Source: an uncultured Flavobacteriales bacterium
GTDB lineage: Bacteria > Bacteroidota > Bacteroidia > Flavobacteriales_D > Sanyastnellaceae
NCBI GenBank assembly: GCA_938085425.1
Contig: CALKGQ010000028.1
Coordinates: forward strand, 22,314-86,313
Length of the DNA stretch: 64,000 bases
Reading direction: 5' to 3'
Both the position numbers and the translations under genes were made by a program. Numbering within the stretch: the stretch's first letter is position 1; each line of letters begins with the position of its first letter. Below are positions 1 through 8,898 of this stretch, in pieces. Below the pieces are notes generated by a model. It saw only the letters and a list, made by a program, of their open reading frames with translations. It searched no databases and was not told the origin of the DNA.

Positions 1-1748
1 CCGTGGGTCAAATGACTGTCATCTTGGAGGCCCTTGCAGGCTTCTCGCTGGGCGCAGAGAGCATTGCCCTTTTCGCTCGCGTGGGTGGCGGGATTTACAC
101 CAAAGCAGCCGACGTGGGCGCAGACCTCGTGGGCAAGGTGGAAGCAGGCATCCCCGAGGATGACCCTAGAAACCCTGCCACCATTGCAGACAACGTGGGC
201 GACAACGTAGGTGATGTCGCGGGCATGGGTGCGGATCTCTTTGGGTCCTACGTGGCCACCGTGCTAGCCGCCATGGTGCTTGGCAACTACGTGATCAACG
301 ACATGGGCGGCAGCATTGCCGACGACTTCGGTGGCATGTCCACCATCTTGCTTCCATTGGTCATTTCCGCGCTCGGCATTGTGTTCTCCATCCTTGGGGC
401 GCAAGTCATCCGTGTGGGGGACGATGCGAAGGAGGCACAGGTGCAAGCGGCCTTGAACCGGGGCAATTGGGGGTCAATCGTTTTGACCGCCATCGCATGC
501 TATTTCTTGATCGACGTCATGTTGCCTTCGCAATTGAGCATGGACTTCTTTGGAGAAGGCACCCGGACCTTCAGCAGCATGAACGTGTTCTACGCCGTTC
601 TGGTGGGGTTGATCGTGGGAGGCGCCATCAGTTGGATGACGGAGTACTACACGGGCTTGGGCAAAAAGCCTGTGATGGACATCGTCCAAAAATCTTCAAC
701 AGGTGCGGCCACCAACATCATCGCTGGATTGGCCACAGGCATGATCTCGACCTTTGGTCCCGTGCTTCTCTTTGCTGCGGCCATTTACACAGCATACGAG
801 TTTGCAGGCTTCTATGGAGTGGCCATTGCGGCTTGTTCCATGATGGCCACGACGGCCATGCAATTGGCCATTGATGCTTTTGGACCCATTGCGGACAACG
901 CAGGCGGAATTGCAGAAATGAGCGAACTTCCTGAGGAAGTGCGTGAACGCACAGACATCTTGGACTCCGTGGGCAACACCACCGCCGCCATCGGGAAGGG
1001 ATTCGCGATTGCCTCTGCAGCCCTGACGGCGTTGGCCCTGTTCGCAGCCTACGTCGAATTCACAGGAATCGACGGCATCAACATCTTCAAGGCCAATGTA
1101 CTCGCCGCCCTTTTTGTGGGAGGCATGGTGCCTGTGGTGTTTTCAGCCTTGGCCATGAACAGTGTGGGCAAGGCCGCCATGGAAATGGTCCAGGAAGTGC
1201 GTCGTCAATTCAAGGAAATCCCAGGAATCATGGAGGGCACTGGCACTCCAGATTACGGGAAATGTGTGGACATTTCCACCCAAGCCGCATTGAAAGAAAT
1301 GATGCTTCCAGGGGCGATGACCATTGCCTTCCCTCTCGTCATTGGTTTGCTCCCGTTGCTGCTGGGCAAAGAAGCTGCTTGGGCGGCAGAAACCTTGGGC
1401 GGTTACATGGCGGGAGTGACTGTCAGCGGCGTGCTGTGGGCCATTTTCCAGAACAACGCAGGTGGAGCATGGGACAACGCAAAGAAATCGTTTGAGGCTG
1501 GTGTGGAGATTGATGGCGAAATGACCTTCAAAGGTTCAGAAGCACACAAAGCCGCGGTCACAGGAGACACTGTGGGCGATCCGTTCAAGGACACCTCTGG
1601 TCCTTCCATGAACATCTTGATCAAGCTCACGTGCCTTGTGGGGCTAGTCATTGCCCCCATCCTTGGAGGCGAACATGAAAGCGGCCATGCTGAAGACGTG
1701 AACATCTCGGCGACAGAGGTTGTTGAAATGGCTGAACAAATTCACTGA
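1..1748 (+). CDS. hppA: Membrane-bound proton-pumping pyrophosphatase, 5' truncated by window edge
   Basis: This enzyme hydrolyses cytoplasmic pyrophosphate and pumps ions outward across the inner membrane. The open frame runs in from the left edge; 581 residues are visible and the N-terminus is missing. Family signatures are clear: [20 protein letters not shown], then [20 protein letters not shown], then many hydrophobic helices. The K+/K+-independent switch region reads [10 protein letters not shown] (about nt 972-1001); Ala rather than Lys in the centre is the K+-dependent form. The helix-6 Glu of plant-type pumps is absent ([10 protein letters not shown]), while a Glu sits in helix 5 (GAESIALF, nt 57-59). 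From memory this fits the Flavobacterium johnsoniae-type H+ pump. A YceI lipoprotein follows 4 bp downstream. Family call is very secure; ion specificity is inference. Confidence 0.97.
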   Translation, partial: VGQMTVILEALAGFSLGAESIALFARVGGGIYTKAADVGADLVGKVEAGIPEDDPRNPATIADNVGDNVGDVAGMGADLFGSYVATVLAAMVLGNYVINDMGGSIADDFGGMSTILLPLVISALGIVFSILGAQVIRVGDDAKEAQVQAALNRGNWGSIVLTAIACYFLIDVMLPSQLSMDFFGEGTRTFSSMNVFYAVLVGLIVGGAISWMTEYYTGLGKKPVMDIVQKSSTGAATNIIAGLATGMISTFGPVLLFAAAIYTAYEFAGFYGVAIAACSMMATTAMQLAIDAFGPIADNAGGIAEMSELPEEVRERTDILDSVGNTTAAIGKGFAIASAALTALALFAAYVEFTGIDGINIFKANVLAALFVGGMVPVVFSALAMNSVGKAAMEMVQEVRRQFKEIPGIMEGTGTPDYGKCVDISTQAALKEMMLPGAMTIAFPLVIGLLPLLLGKEAAWAAETLGGYMAGVTVSGVLWAIFQNNAGGAWDNAKKSFEAGVEIDGEMTFKGSEAHKAAVTGDTVGDPFKDTSGPSMNILIKLTCLVGLVIAPILGGEHESGHAEDVNISATEVVEMAEQIH

Positions 1749-1752
1749 ACCC

Positions 1753-2418
1753 ATGATCCGATTTTTTCTTCCTGTCCTGGCCGCTGCGATGATGCTAGCA
1801 TCTTGCGGTGGAGAACAAGCTGAACAGGCTGCCCCAACCACCCCATCGAATGCTGCAGCTGTTGAATTGAAGGATGGAACCTACGTCCTCAACAAGGTGA
1901 AACCCAAAGTCACCTGGGCCGCACAAAAATTGACCGGTGATGGCCACAATGGCACGCTGCACATTGACGCAGGAAAGTTCCAAGTGACGGACGGCGCCAT
2001 CACAGAGGGCATTGTCCTTTTTGACATGTCGAGGATGGAAGTTTCAGACCTCACTGGAGACGCCAAACAAAGCCTCGAGGGCCATCTCCGTTCGGGCGAC
2101 TTCTTCAATGTTGAAGAACACCCTCAAGCCACTCTAGAAGTCACCAGCGTGACCCAAGACGACAGCGGCTCCTCGCTGGAAACCACCCTAACGATGAACG
2201 GCGTGGCAGCCGATTACACCATCCCAGTGCAGTTGGTGCCCGCAAGCATCCCAGGAACGGGAGATGGTTTGGCCATTCAGGGAAAATTCATGCTTGACCG
2301 CACGAAGCACAACATTGTGCACCGCTCCAAAACTTTTGACGACAAGCTCGATTGGTTCATCAAGGATGAAGTGACCTTGGGCTTTTCTGTGATGGGCGTT
2401 CCTGTTGTGAAGCCTTGA
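1753..2418 (+). CDS. YceI-family lipoprotein
   Basis: A 221-residue periplasmic or outer-membrane lipoprotein of the YceI lipocalin-like family, whose members bind isoprenoid-type lipids in a beta-barrel. The chosen ATG gives a short signal peptide ending in LAS-Cys18. A longer in-frame start at 1720 would place the signal peptide internally and overlap hppA, so it was rejected. The body (VTWAAQKL, GTLHIDAGKF, MSRMEVSDL, HLRSGDFFNVEEHP) matches YceI; SGDFFNVEEHP is especially typical. It ends in SVMGVPV. It lies 4 bp after hppA and probably shares its transcript, and is followed by a strong terminator. The ligand is unknown. Confidence 0.9.
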   Translation: MIRFFLPVLAAAMMLASCGGEQAEQAAPTTPSNAAAVELKDGTYVLNKVKPKVTWAAQKLTGDGHNGTLHIDAGKFQVTDGAITEGIVLFDMSRMEVSDLTGDAKQSLEGHLRSGDFFNVEEHPQATLEVTSVTQDDSGSSLETTLTMNGVAADYTIPVQLVPASIPGTGDGLAIQGKFMLDRTKHNIVHRSKTFDDKLDWFIKDEVTLGFSVMGVPVVKP

Positions 2419-2432
2419 TTCCATTGACATTT

Positions 2433-2479
2433 GTGCACGAAAAAAAAGGGCCAGCTTTTGCTGGCCCTTTTTCGTGCAC
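2433..2479. terminator. Bidirectional intrinsic terminator
   Basis: A near-perfect inverted repeat: GTGCACG plus A-run plus GGGCCAGC, a TTTT loop, then GCTGGCCC plus T-run plus CGTGCAC. The A-run (8) and T-run (5) differ in length, leaving a small bulge. The GC core with T-tracts on both strands lies between the convergent YceI gene and deoxynucleoside kinase gene, so it can stop transcription from either side. Confidence 0.9.
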
Positions 2480-2514
2480 TTGTTTTTTCCTCAAAGGGAA
2501 CGGAAGGGAGATGC

Positions 2515-3132
2515 TCAGCTGAACAGGCTGTTCAACTTGCCGTCGATGGAAGTAATGATTCCCCCGAGGTCTTCTTTGCTCTCGTGGAAGCTGTTGTCGT
2601 CCACGTCAATGATCAACAATTCGCCTTTGGTGTACGTGCTGATCCAAGCCTCATACCTCTCGTTCAAACGGTTCAAGTAGTCCAAGCGAATGGCCTCCTC
2701 GTAGTCCCTGCCGCGCTTTTGGATTTGCGCCACGAGGGTGGGCACTGAAGCCCGCAAATAAACCATGAGGTCCGGAGGCGTCACGAACTCTTCCATCAAT
2801 TCAAACAAGGACAAATAGTTTTCGAAGTCACGCGTGGTCATCAAACCCATGGCCTGGAGATTGGGGGCAAAGATGTGGGCGTCTTCGTAGATGGTGCGGT
2901 CCTGAATGATGGGCTTGCCCTTCTTCTTCATCTCGATCAGCTGCGAAAAGCGCGACTTCAGGAAATACACCTGCAGGTTGAAAGACCAACGGGTCATGTC
3001 CTTGTAGAAGTCGTTCAAATAAGGGTTGTCGTCCACCTGCTCGAAGTGAGGGGTGTAGCGATAATGTTTGGCCAACAATGTGGTCAGCGTGGTTTTGCCG
3101 GATCCAATGTTGCCTGCGATGGCGAGATGCAT
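2515..3132 (-). CDS. Deoxynucleoside kinase (dNK family)
   Basis: A 205-residue cytoplasmic kinase that phosphorylates deoxynucleosides (probably deoxyadenosine, deoxyguanosine or deoxycytidine) for nucleotide salvage. The P-loop GNIGSGKTT is at residues 7-15, the DRT of the DRS-type motif at 78-80, and the arginine-rich lid KRGRDYE at about 139-145. Start at MHLAIAGNIG puts the P-loop at the expected N-terminal position; an upstream ATG at 3207 adds 25 unconserved residues. TACTTTGG lies about 40 bases upstream and may be a weak promoter. The gene sits 76 bp downstream of the GH3-type gene. The substrate cannot be decided from sequence. Confidence 0.92.
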   Translation of the reverse strand: MHLAIAGNIGSGKTTLTTLLAKHYRYTPHFEQVDDNPYLNDFYKDMTRWSFNLQVYFLKSRFSQLIEMKKKGKPIIQDRTIYEDAHIFAPNLQAMGLMTTRDFENYLSLFELMEEFVTPPDLMVYLRASVPTLVAQIQKRGRDYEEAIRLDYLNRLNERYEAWISTYTKGELLIIDVDDNSFHESKEDLGGIITSIDGKLNSLFS

Positions 3133-3208
3133 GGCTTGTCCTGTGAAAGGGTTCTTGTCAAAAATGGAAGTCCAAAGTAGGCCGGACCACCTTCCCCTGC
3201 AAGGCACG

Positions 3209-4774
3209 TCAACAGGTTGGGGATAACTCTTGTTTTTGGTCGGTACTTTGTCCGAGCAATTCCTTGACGAAAGTGGCCTCCATGGACAGCCGAGGCACCT
3301 TGTGCTGGCCGCCCAGACGGCCTTTGGCCTTCATCCAGGCATCGAAAGTGCCAGACGGCACCACATGGACCTGAGGAGGACCAAGGACCAAATCGCCCGT
3401 GCGCTTCGCGGCATAGTCCCCGTTGAGTGTTTTCAATTCACGGTCAAGGCGGGTTGCCAGGGCCCTCGGCTCCGGCTGCATCTTGCCCTGCTGGAATTCG
3501 ACAACCCACTGATGCCCCACTGGCTTTCCCCGCGCGTCCAAGGCTGCACCTCCGAGGTAATTGTACACCGCTGTGCCAAGTTGAGTCGACAAAGCAGCCC
3601 AAGCTTTGTCGGATTGGTGCACCATCAACTCCTCTCCCACCAAATTCAAGTACGAAGAGATTCTTCCAGTGACCTGAATGCGCAAAGGCAGCCTCGAGGT
3701 CACCGTCACCAAATCCCCCACCATGACCCTCCACAATCCGGCACTGGTGGACACCACAAGTGCATAAGTTTCTCCCTCCTCCACCTCGCGGAATTCCAAG
3801 GCTTGCGGCTCATCCTTGTCCAATTCAGAAAGGGGAACAAACTCGTAGTACACCCCATGGTCCATCAGCAGAGCCATGTCGTCCCGGCCCAAATCGTCCT
3901 GGTAGGCAAAGAAGCCTTCCGACGCATTGTACGTCTCCAGGTAGTGCATGCTTTGGCCACCTTGCGCATCAGGAATGAGGGCGTCAAACGTCTTTTGGTA
4001 GGGGGCAAAGCCAACCCCTCCATGCATGTAAAGCCACAAATTGGGCCACACTTCACGCAAGTTGTTTTTGCCACTGACCTCCAACACCTTCTGTCCCACG
4101 AGTGCCATCCAACTGGGGATTCCGGCAAGGATCCTGACATCCTCTTTCATGGTGGCCCGCGCCACTGCTTCCACCTTGAGTTCCCAATCTTCCATCAATG
4201 CGATGGAACGACTTGGGGTTCGGCGCGCCTCGCACCATGGCGGAAGATGGCGGACAATGATGGCACTCAAATCCCCTTTCCAAGTGGTGGCACTCTCCTG
4301 CACCAAAGAACTGGCACCCCCTAGAATCAAATGCTTGCCCTGGTAAAGTTGGGCATTGGGAACCTGCGCACAAAACTGTGCAAGAACGTCCTTGCCTCCC
4401 TTGTAATGCCCATTCCGTAGGGCCTCTTTGGTGACAGGCAACCACTTTTGTTGGTCGCTTGTGGTGCCTGAACTTTGGGCAAACCAATGGGTTTCGCCAG
4501 GCCACAAGACATGCTTCTCGCCCCCCATGGCCCTCATGATCCAAGGCTTGAGATCGTCGTAATGCACCATCGGCACCCCCTTCACAAAGTCCTTTCGTCG
4601 CGACAGATCTTTGGGAGATTGGATGCCCAGGTTACGCCCGTACGACGTGGAGGCGAGGGCATGCACAAGTCCCATGAACACTCCGCGTTGGGCATCTGCT
4701 GGGCGATGTTGCGCCCACGAAATGTGCGGCATCCTAGCCGCCATCATCCTGTGAAACAATCGGTTCGCAGCCAT
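3209..4774 (-). CDS. GH3 (auxin-responsive) family acyl-adenylating protein
   Basis: A 521-residue member of the GH3 branch of the adenylate-forming superfamily, known in plants for joining amino acids to jasmonate or auxin and found in bacteria without a settled role. The three ATP/AMP motifs are visible: SSGTTSDQQKWLPVT, YNASEGFFAYQ, and the VMVGDLVTVT region. The hinge and C-terminal subdomain follow (VTGRISSYLNLVGEEL). No signal peptide, so cytoplasmic. Length is normal for bacterial members. A promoter-like box (TACCTTCG) ends 5 bases before the ATG. The acyl substrate and amine partner are unknown. Confidence 0.88.
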   Translation of the reverse strand: MAANRLFHRMMAARMPHISWAQHRPADAQRGVFMGLVHALASTSYGRNLGIQSPKDLSRRKDFVKGVPMVHYDDLKPWIMRAMGGEKHVLWPGETHWFAQSSGTTSDQQKWLPVTKEALRNGHYKGGKDVLAQFCAQVPNAQLYQGKHLILGGASSLVQESATTWKGDLSAIIVRHLPPWCEARRTPSRSIALMEDWELKVEAVARATMKEDVRILAGIPSWMALVGQKVLEVSGKNNLREVWPNLWLYMHGGVGFAPYQKTFDALIPDAQGGQSMHYLETYNASEGFFAYQDDLGRDDMALLMDHGVYYEFVPLSELDKDEPQALEFREVEEGETYALVVSTSAGLWRVMVGDLVTVTSRLPLRIQVTGRISSYLNLVGEELMVHQSDKAWAALSTQLGTAVYNYLGGAALDARGKPVGHQWVVEFQQGKMQPEPRALATRLDRELKTLNGDYAAKRTGDLVLGPPQVHVVPSGTFDAWMKAKGRLGGQHKVPRLSMEATFVKELLGQSTDQKQELSPTC

Positions 4775-4779
4775 GGGCG

Positions 4780-4787
4780 CGAAGGTA
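4780..4787 (-). promoter_or_regulatory. -7 promoter box, GH3-family gene
   Basis: On the minus strand this reads TACCTTCG and ends 5 bases (CGCCC) before the ATG at 4774. A TTG lies 16 bases upstream of the box. Placement implies a transcript starting at or next to the start codon. Confidence 0.5.
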
Positions 4788-4795
4788 AGTCGGGA

Positions 4796-5947
4796 TCAGT
4801 CGGCAAGCTCCAAGACCCCAAAGACCTTGGTCACTGCTTCCAATGCGGAATCAATGTCTGATTCGCTGGTGTAACGCGAGAATGAAAACCGAACACTGGC
4901 CCTGGTCTCGTCATGGAAACCAAGGGCACGCAGGACATGTGATCCCGTGGTGGCCCCACTGGAGCAAGCACTGCCACCAGAGCAGGCGATGCCTTCCAAA
5001 TCCAGCAAAAAAGTGGCCATGCCACCATTGGGGTGAGGTGGGAATTTCACGTTCAAAACCGTGTACAAATGGTCCTCTCCATCCGAGTGGCCGTTGAATT
5101 CAACACCGTCAATACGTTGCTTCAGCCCTTCCACCATTCGCCGCTTCAGCCCTCGGATGTGGGCCTCGTGGGGAACCATGTGGGCAAACGCCTCATCAAA
5201 TGCCTTGGTCAATCCCACAATGCCCGCAACATTCTCCGTCCCTCCGCGCATGGCCCGTTCTTGCCCCCCACCGACGATCATTCCTTCGATGCGAAGGGCC
5301 GGATTCGTGTAGAGAAAGCCCGTTCCCTTGGGGCCGTGGAATTTGTGGGCGCTGCACGCCAAAAAGTCGATGTTCAACTCCGACAAATCCAGGGCGTAAT
5401 GCCCCATGGTTTGAACTGTATCGCTGTGGAAGAGTGCGCCGTGCGCCTTGCACATCGCCCCCACCTTCCGGATGTCCAAAATCACCCCAACTTCATTGTT
5501 GGCATGCATCAAAGTCACCAAAGTTTTGGCTTGACTGTCGGAGAGCAGTTGTTCCAAATGGTCAAGGTCCACCCCCCCGTCAGGGAGGTGCTTCACATGG
5601 ACCACCTCCACCCCTTCCTCTCCTGCATTCTGAGATGCCTTGATCACTGCACTGTGCTCCGCCTGTGAGGTGATGATGCGCGTCACCTTCAAGCAAGACA
5701 CCGCAGCCCGCAGCGCATGGTTGTCCGCTTCCGTGCCTCCTGAGGTGAAACAAATGGAACGGGCAGGACAATTCAAGTGCTCTGCAATCCTCCGCCGACT
5801 CGTTTCCACCAAGGCTTTGGCTTTTCTGCCCACAGCGTGGGAAGAAGATGGGTTGCCATGCACCGTTTGGTACACCTCCATCATGGCGGCCACCACTTCA
5901 GGTGCCACTGGCGTGGTGGCGGCATTGTCCAAATACACCATACTCAT
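4796..5947 (-). CDS. Cysteine desulfurase (NifS/IscS-type, class V aminotransferase)
   Basis: A 383-residue PLP enzyme that takes sulfur from cysteine, leaving alanine, for Fe-S clusters and tRNA thiolation. It opens with YLDNAATTP, has the cofactor region SGGTEADNHAL, the HANNEVG segment, the PLP lysine in SAHKFHGPKG (K202) and the active-site cysteine in GSACSSG (C328). The loop around the cysteine is short, as in group II enzymes, but the overall fold is NifS/IscS-like. The first ATG (5947) was kept because a perfect -7 box ends 4 bases upstream; MVYLD two codons later is the alternative. No scaffold gene (iscU or sufBCD) is nearby, so which cluster pathway it serves is open. Confidence 0.94.
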   Translation of the reverse strand: MSMVYLDNAATTPVAPEVVAAMMEVYQTVHGNPSSSHAVGRKAKALVETSRRRIAEHLNCPARSICFTSGGTEADNHALRAAVSCLKVTRIITSQAEHSAVIKASQNAGEEGVEVVHVKHLPDGGVDLDHLEQLLSDSQAKTLVTLMHANNEVGVILDIRKVGAMCKAHGALFHSDTVQTMGHYALDLSELNIDFLACSAHKFHGPKGTGFLYTNPALRIEGMIVGGGQERAMRGGTENVAGIVGLTKAFDEAFAHMVPHEAHIRGLKRRMVEGLKQRIDGVEFNGHSDGEDHLYTVLNVKFPPHPNGGMATFLLDLEGIACSGGSACSSGATTGSHVLRALGFHDETRASVRFSFSRYTSESDIDSALEAVTKVFGVLELAD

Positions 5948-5951
5948 GCGC

Positions 5952-5959
5952 CAAATTTA
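5952..5959 (-). promoter_or_regulatory. -7 promoter box, cysteine desulfurase
   Basis: Minus-strand TAAATTTG is a perfect TAnnTTTG match and stops 4 bases (GCGC) before the ATG at 5947. It lies between glmM's stop and the desulfurase start. No TTG is found exactly 19 bases upstream; the nearest TTTG is about 23 away. Confidence 0.55.
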
Positions 5960-5964
5960 TGCAC

Positions 5965-7362
5965 TTAGGCCCCTGTTGATGCCAAAAGTTCTCGCAACTC
6001 TGCAGCGAAGGTGTCGGCGAGCCGTCTTGCCGCTTCATGGGATCCCGCTTCGGCATAAATGCGCAAAATGGGCTCCGTGTTGCTCTTGCGCAGATGGACC
6101 CACCCTTCCTCGAGGTCAAATTTCACGCCGTCGACATCGTTGATTTCAGCGTCTGTGACGCTTTCCTTCAATGCCTGCAGGGCCGCGTCCACATCCACTG
6201 GCGGGAGTGCCATCTTGTCCTTGACCATGTGGAAGGTCGGATAGCTTGCACGCAGTGAACTGCACGTCCCACCGCGTTCCACGAGCAACGTCAAAAACAA
6301 ACCAATGCCGACCAAGGCATCTCGCCCGGCATGAGATGTGGGGTATATCACTCCTCCATTTCCTTCCCCACCAATGACCGCATCGCAAGCACGCATCTGG
6401 GCCACCACATTGACCTCCCCCACTGCCGCCGCAGTATGGCTGCAACCATGGCGATGGGCCACCTCCCGCAACGCTCTGGTGCTGGACAAGTTGCTGACTG
6501 TGGGACCTGGCGTATGGGCCAAAATGTGGTCGGCCACAGCCACCAAGGTGTATTCCTCCCCAAAAAAGCTGCCGTCTTCGCAGACAAAACACAAGCGATC
6601 CACGTCAGGGTCCACACTGATGCCCAAGTTGCAACCTTCGCGAAGCACCGCTTGGGTCAGGTCATCAAGATGCTGAGGGAGCGGTTCTGGATTGTGGGCA
6701 AATTGCCCCGTGGGCTCGCAGTGGACAGGCACCACTTCCACATCGAGCGCTTTCAAAAGTTTGGGCACAGCGATGCCTCCAGAAGAATTCACCGCATCCA
6801 CGGCGACCTTGAGTTTCGCGGCGCGGATGCGGGAAGCATCGACCAACGACAACCCAAGCACATGTTCCACGTGATGGTCCAACCATCCTTCTTCCAGGGT
6901 CGTTTGACCGGTGCGGTCCACCTCGGCAAAGGTCAAGTCCTCTTTTGCAAGTGCCAGCACCCGGTCTCCATCCTCGCCCGAGAGAAATTCTCCCTTTTCA
7001 TTCAACAGCTTCAACGCATTCCATTGTTTGGGGTTGTGCGAAGCCGTCAAAATCAGCCCTCCCTCCGCCTGCAGCTCGGGCACGGCGATCTCCACAGTGG
7101 GCGTGGTGCTGAGGCCCAAATCCACGACATCCACGCCAAGGGCGTTCAAAGTTCCACAGACCACATCGCGGACCCAAGGACCAGAGATGCGTGCATCGCG
7201 TCCGACGACCACTTTGGGCCGCCCAACTTTGTCGGCAGACCTCCGCTCCCAAACCCAAGCGCCATACCCTGCTGCGAACTCTGCGACGTCAATGGGGCTC
7301 AGGCCTTCTCCCCGCTTTCCACCCACGGTGCCGCGGATGCCTGAAATGGATGCAATCAACAT
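5965..7362 (-). CDS. glmM: Phosphoglucosamine mutase-type phosphohexomutase
   Basis: A 465-residue alpha-D-phosphohexomutase, best read as GlmM, converting glucosamine-6-P to glucosamine-1-P for peptidoglycan and LPS precursors. Motifs run in order: SGIRGTVGG at the N-terminus, the phosphoserine loop TASHNP (S108), the Mg2+ loop DPDVDRL (usual form DPDADRL), the sugar loop GGEGNGGVI and the phosphate loop RKSNTEPILR. A continuous upstream frame reaches 7854, but it overlaps the oppositely coded TPR gene and carries no family similarity, so MLIASISGIRG is the start. A TACCTTGC box lies 4 bases before it. Phosphomannomutase activity is the main alternative. Confidence 0.93.
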   Translation of the reverse strand: MLIASISGIRGTVGGKRGEGLSPIDVAEFAAGYGAWVWERRSADKVGRPKVVVGRDARISGPWVRDVVCGTLNALGVDVVDLGLSTTPTVEIAVPELQAEGGLILTASHNPKQWNALKLLNEKGEFLSGEDGDRVLALAKEDLTFAEVDRTGQTTLEEGWLDHHVEHVLGLSLVDASRIRAAKLKVAVDAVNSSGGIAVPKLLKALDVEVVPVHCEPTGQFAHNPEPLPQHLDDLTQAVLREGCNLGISVDPDVDRLCFVCEDGSFFGEEYTLVAVADHILAHTPGPTVSNLSSTRALREVAHRHGCSHTAAAVGEVNVVAQMRACDAVIGGEGNGGVIYPTSHAGRDALVGIGLFLTLLVERGGTCSSLRASYPTFHMVKDKMALPPVDVDAALQALKESVTDAEINDVDGVKFDLEEGWVHLRKSNTEPILRIYAEAGSHEAARRLADTFAAELRELLASTGA

Positions 7363-7366
7363 GCTG

Positions 7367-7374
7367 GCAAGGTA
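7367..7374 (-). promoter_or_regulatory. -7 promoter box, glmM
   Basis: Minus-strand TACCTTGC, 4 bases (CAGC) before the glmM ATG. Lies in the 117-bp divergent spacer shared with the TPR gene. No clear -33 TTG. Confidence 0.45.
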
Positions 7375-7465
7375 GCCATGGCGAGGCAGCCCCCTTTGTG
7401 CATTTTTCCACGAAACCTGTTCAAAATCAGCCACAGCTTCCACTTTTCTTCCGACATTTGCGGCG

Positions 7466-7472
7466 TACTTTG
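7466..7472 (+). promoter_or_regulatory. -7-like box, TPR gene
   Basis: TACTTTG, one base shorter than TAnnTTTG, 7 bases before the ATG at 7480. Supports that start but is a weaker match than others in the window. Confidence 0.35.
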
Positions 7473-7479
7473 AACGTGC

Positions 7480-8895
7480 ATGCAGGACGAAGGACGCCCA
7501 CATCAGGAAGAAGAGCAAATGCTCGCGCTCGTCAAGGCTTTTGAAGCCATGATGGCTGCTGGGGATTCCAAGTTTTTTGACCACGACGACTTGGAAATGC
7601 TCATCGAGCACTACCTCGAAAGAGGTTCGTTGAGAAAGGCTCAACAAGTCCATCACTACGCCATCGGCTTGTACCCCGAGAGTTTGGGGTTGCAATTGAG
7701 AGAAGCCCAAATCCTTGCGGGCAATGGCAAGCACGTTCAGGCCATTCCTCGTTTGAAAAATCTGCTTTCCTTTGAGCCGCGCAACGAGGAGATCCACCTG
7801 ACCCTGGCCAACATCTACAGCCAGATGCACGAGCACAAATTGGCCCTGCATCATTTCCGTGAACTGCTTTCATTCTCAGACTCCGAGTTGAAGAAGGAAC
7901 TTTTCATCGACGTTGCCCTCGAGCATGAGAACCTTGGGGAGTGGAAACAAGCCATCCGCGTCCTTCACGACGCCCTGCGGGAAGACCCAAGCAACGAGAC
8001 GGCATTGTACGAGTTGGCCTTTTGCTACGACAAAGAAGGGCGCATCCAAGAGGCGGAAGCCTTTTACCTGACCTACATCGACGACTTTCCCTACAGTTTC
8101 GCCGCGTGGTACAACTTGGGCAATGCGAGGCAGCGTTTGGGCAAATTGAAAGAAGCTGTGGAGGCGTACGACTACGCCATCCTCATCGAAGACAGCTTTG
8201 CCCCAGCCTACCACCAAAAGGCCGAAGCTCTGACGGCCATGGAGAACTTTGGGGATGCCTTGGAAGTCCACAAAGAAGCATTGGGCCTTGACATCCCCCA
8301 ACCAAGCACCTATTGCTACATGGGGGAATGTTTGGAACATCTCGGAAAATTGGACGAGGCGGCAGAGTATTACCACCAATGTCTTGAACTGGATGCCAAC
8401 TTCCTCGAGGCGCACATTGGCCTTGGGGTCCTTGCCGACTTGAGAGAGGACCACTCAGCTGCCTTGGAGCACATGGCCCAAGCCCTTTTGCTCAACCCCA
8501 ACCACGAAGACACCTTGCTGATGATGGCCACCATTTTGAAAAAGATGGGGCGCCATGAGGAAGCAGACACTTGCCTTGTCCAGCTGTTGGAACGCAACCC
8601 CAAGCACGTGGAAGCGTGGGAGGAACGCATCGACAACATGCAGGCCTTGGAGGCCCACGATCAAGCGTTGATTTTGCTCGACAATGCATTCGAGCATGTC
8701 CCACCCACCTCGACAACGCTGGGGTACAAACAATTTGTCAGTCTGTTCGCTTTGCGGCTGGATGGAGAAGCCTTGAGGCTCCTTGACCACTTGCTTCTTG
8801 CAGACTTTGATGGCATGAATCAGTTGCTGGAAACCTACCCAGGTCTCCTAGACGACACGCGCGTGGCCAGCCGCTACGAGCGCATGAAACCCTAA
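7480..8895 (+). CDS. Tetratricopeptide-repeat protein
   Basis: A 471-residue protein made almost entirely of TPR helices, for example LAFCYDKEGRIQEAEAF, AWYNLGNARQRLGKLKEAVE, YCYMGECLEHLGKLDEAAEY and EAHIGLGVLADL. A short acidic lead precedes KFFDHDDLEMLIEHYLERG, a segment characteristic of a conserved Bacteroidota TPR family. No signal peptide or membrane helix, so a cytoplasmic protein-interaction scaffold is likely. The phosphosulfolactate-synthase homologue starts 3 bp after its stop, so the two are cotranscribed. A start at the second Met (7519) is possible. The partner is unknown. Confidence 0.9.
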   Translation: MQDEGRPHQEEEQMLALVKAFEAMMAAGDSKFFDHDDLEMLIEHYLERGSLRKAQQVHHYAIGLYPESLGLQLREAQILAGNGKHVQAIPRLKNLLSFEPRNEEIHLTLANIYSQMHEHKLALHHFRELLSFSDSELKKELFIDVALEHENLGEWKQAIRVLHDALREDPSNETALYELAFCYDKEGRIQEAEAFYLTYIDDFPYSFAAWYNLGNARQRLGKLKEAVEAYDYAILIEDSFAPAYHQKAEALTAMENFGDALEVHKEALGLDIPQPSTYCYMGECLEHLGKLDEAAEYYHQCLELDANFLEAHIGLGVLADLREDHSAALEHMAQALLLNPNHEDTLLMMATILKKMGRHEEADTCLVQLLERNPKHVEAWEERIDNMQALEAHDQALILLDNAFEHVPPTSTTLGYKQFVSLFALRLDGEALRLLDHLLLADFDGMNQLLETYPGLLDDTRVASRYERMKP

Positions 8896-8898
8896 CGT

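Noticed and set aside
7363..7854. N-terminal extension of the GlmM frame by 164 codons
   Set aside because: Overlaps the oppositely coded TPR gene; GlmM similarity begins exactly at MLIASISGIRG.
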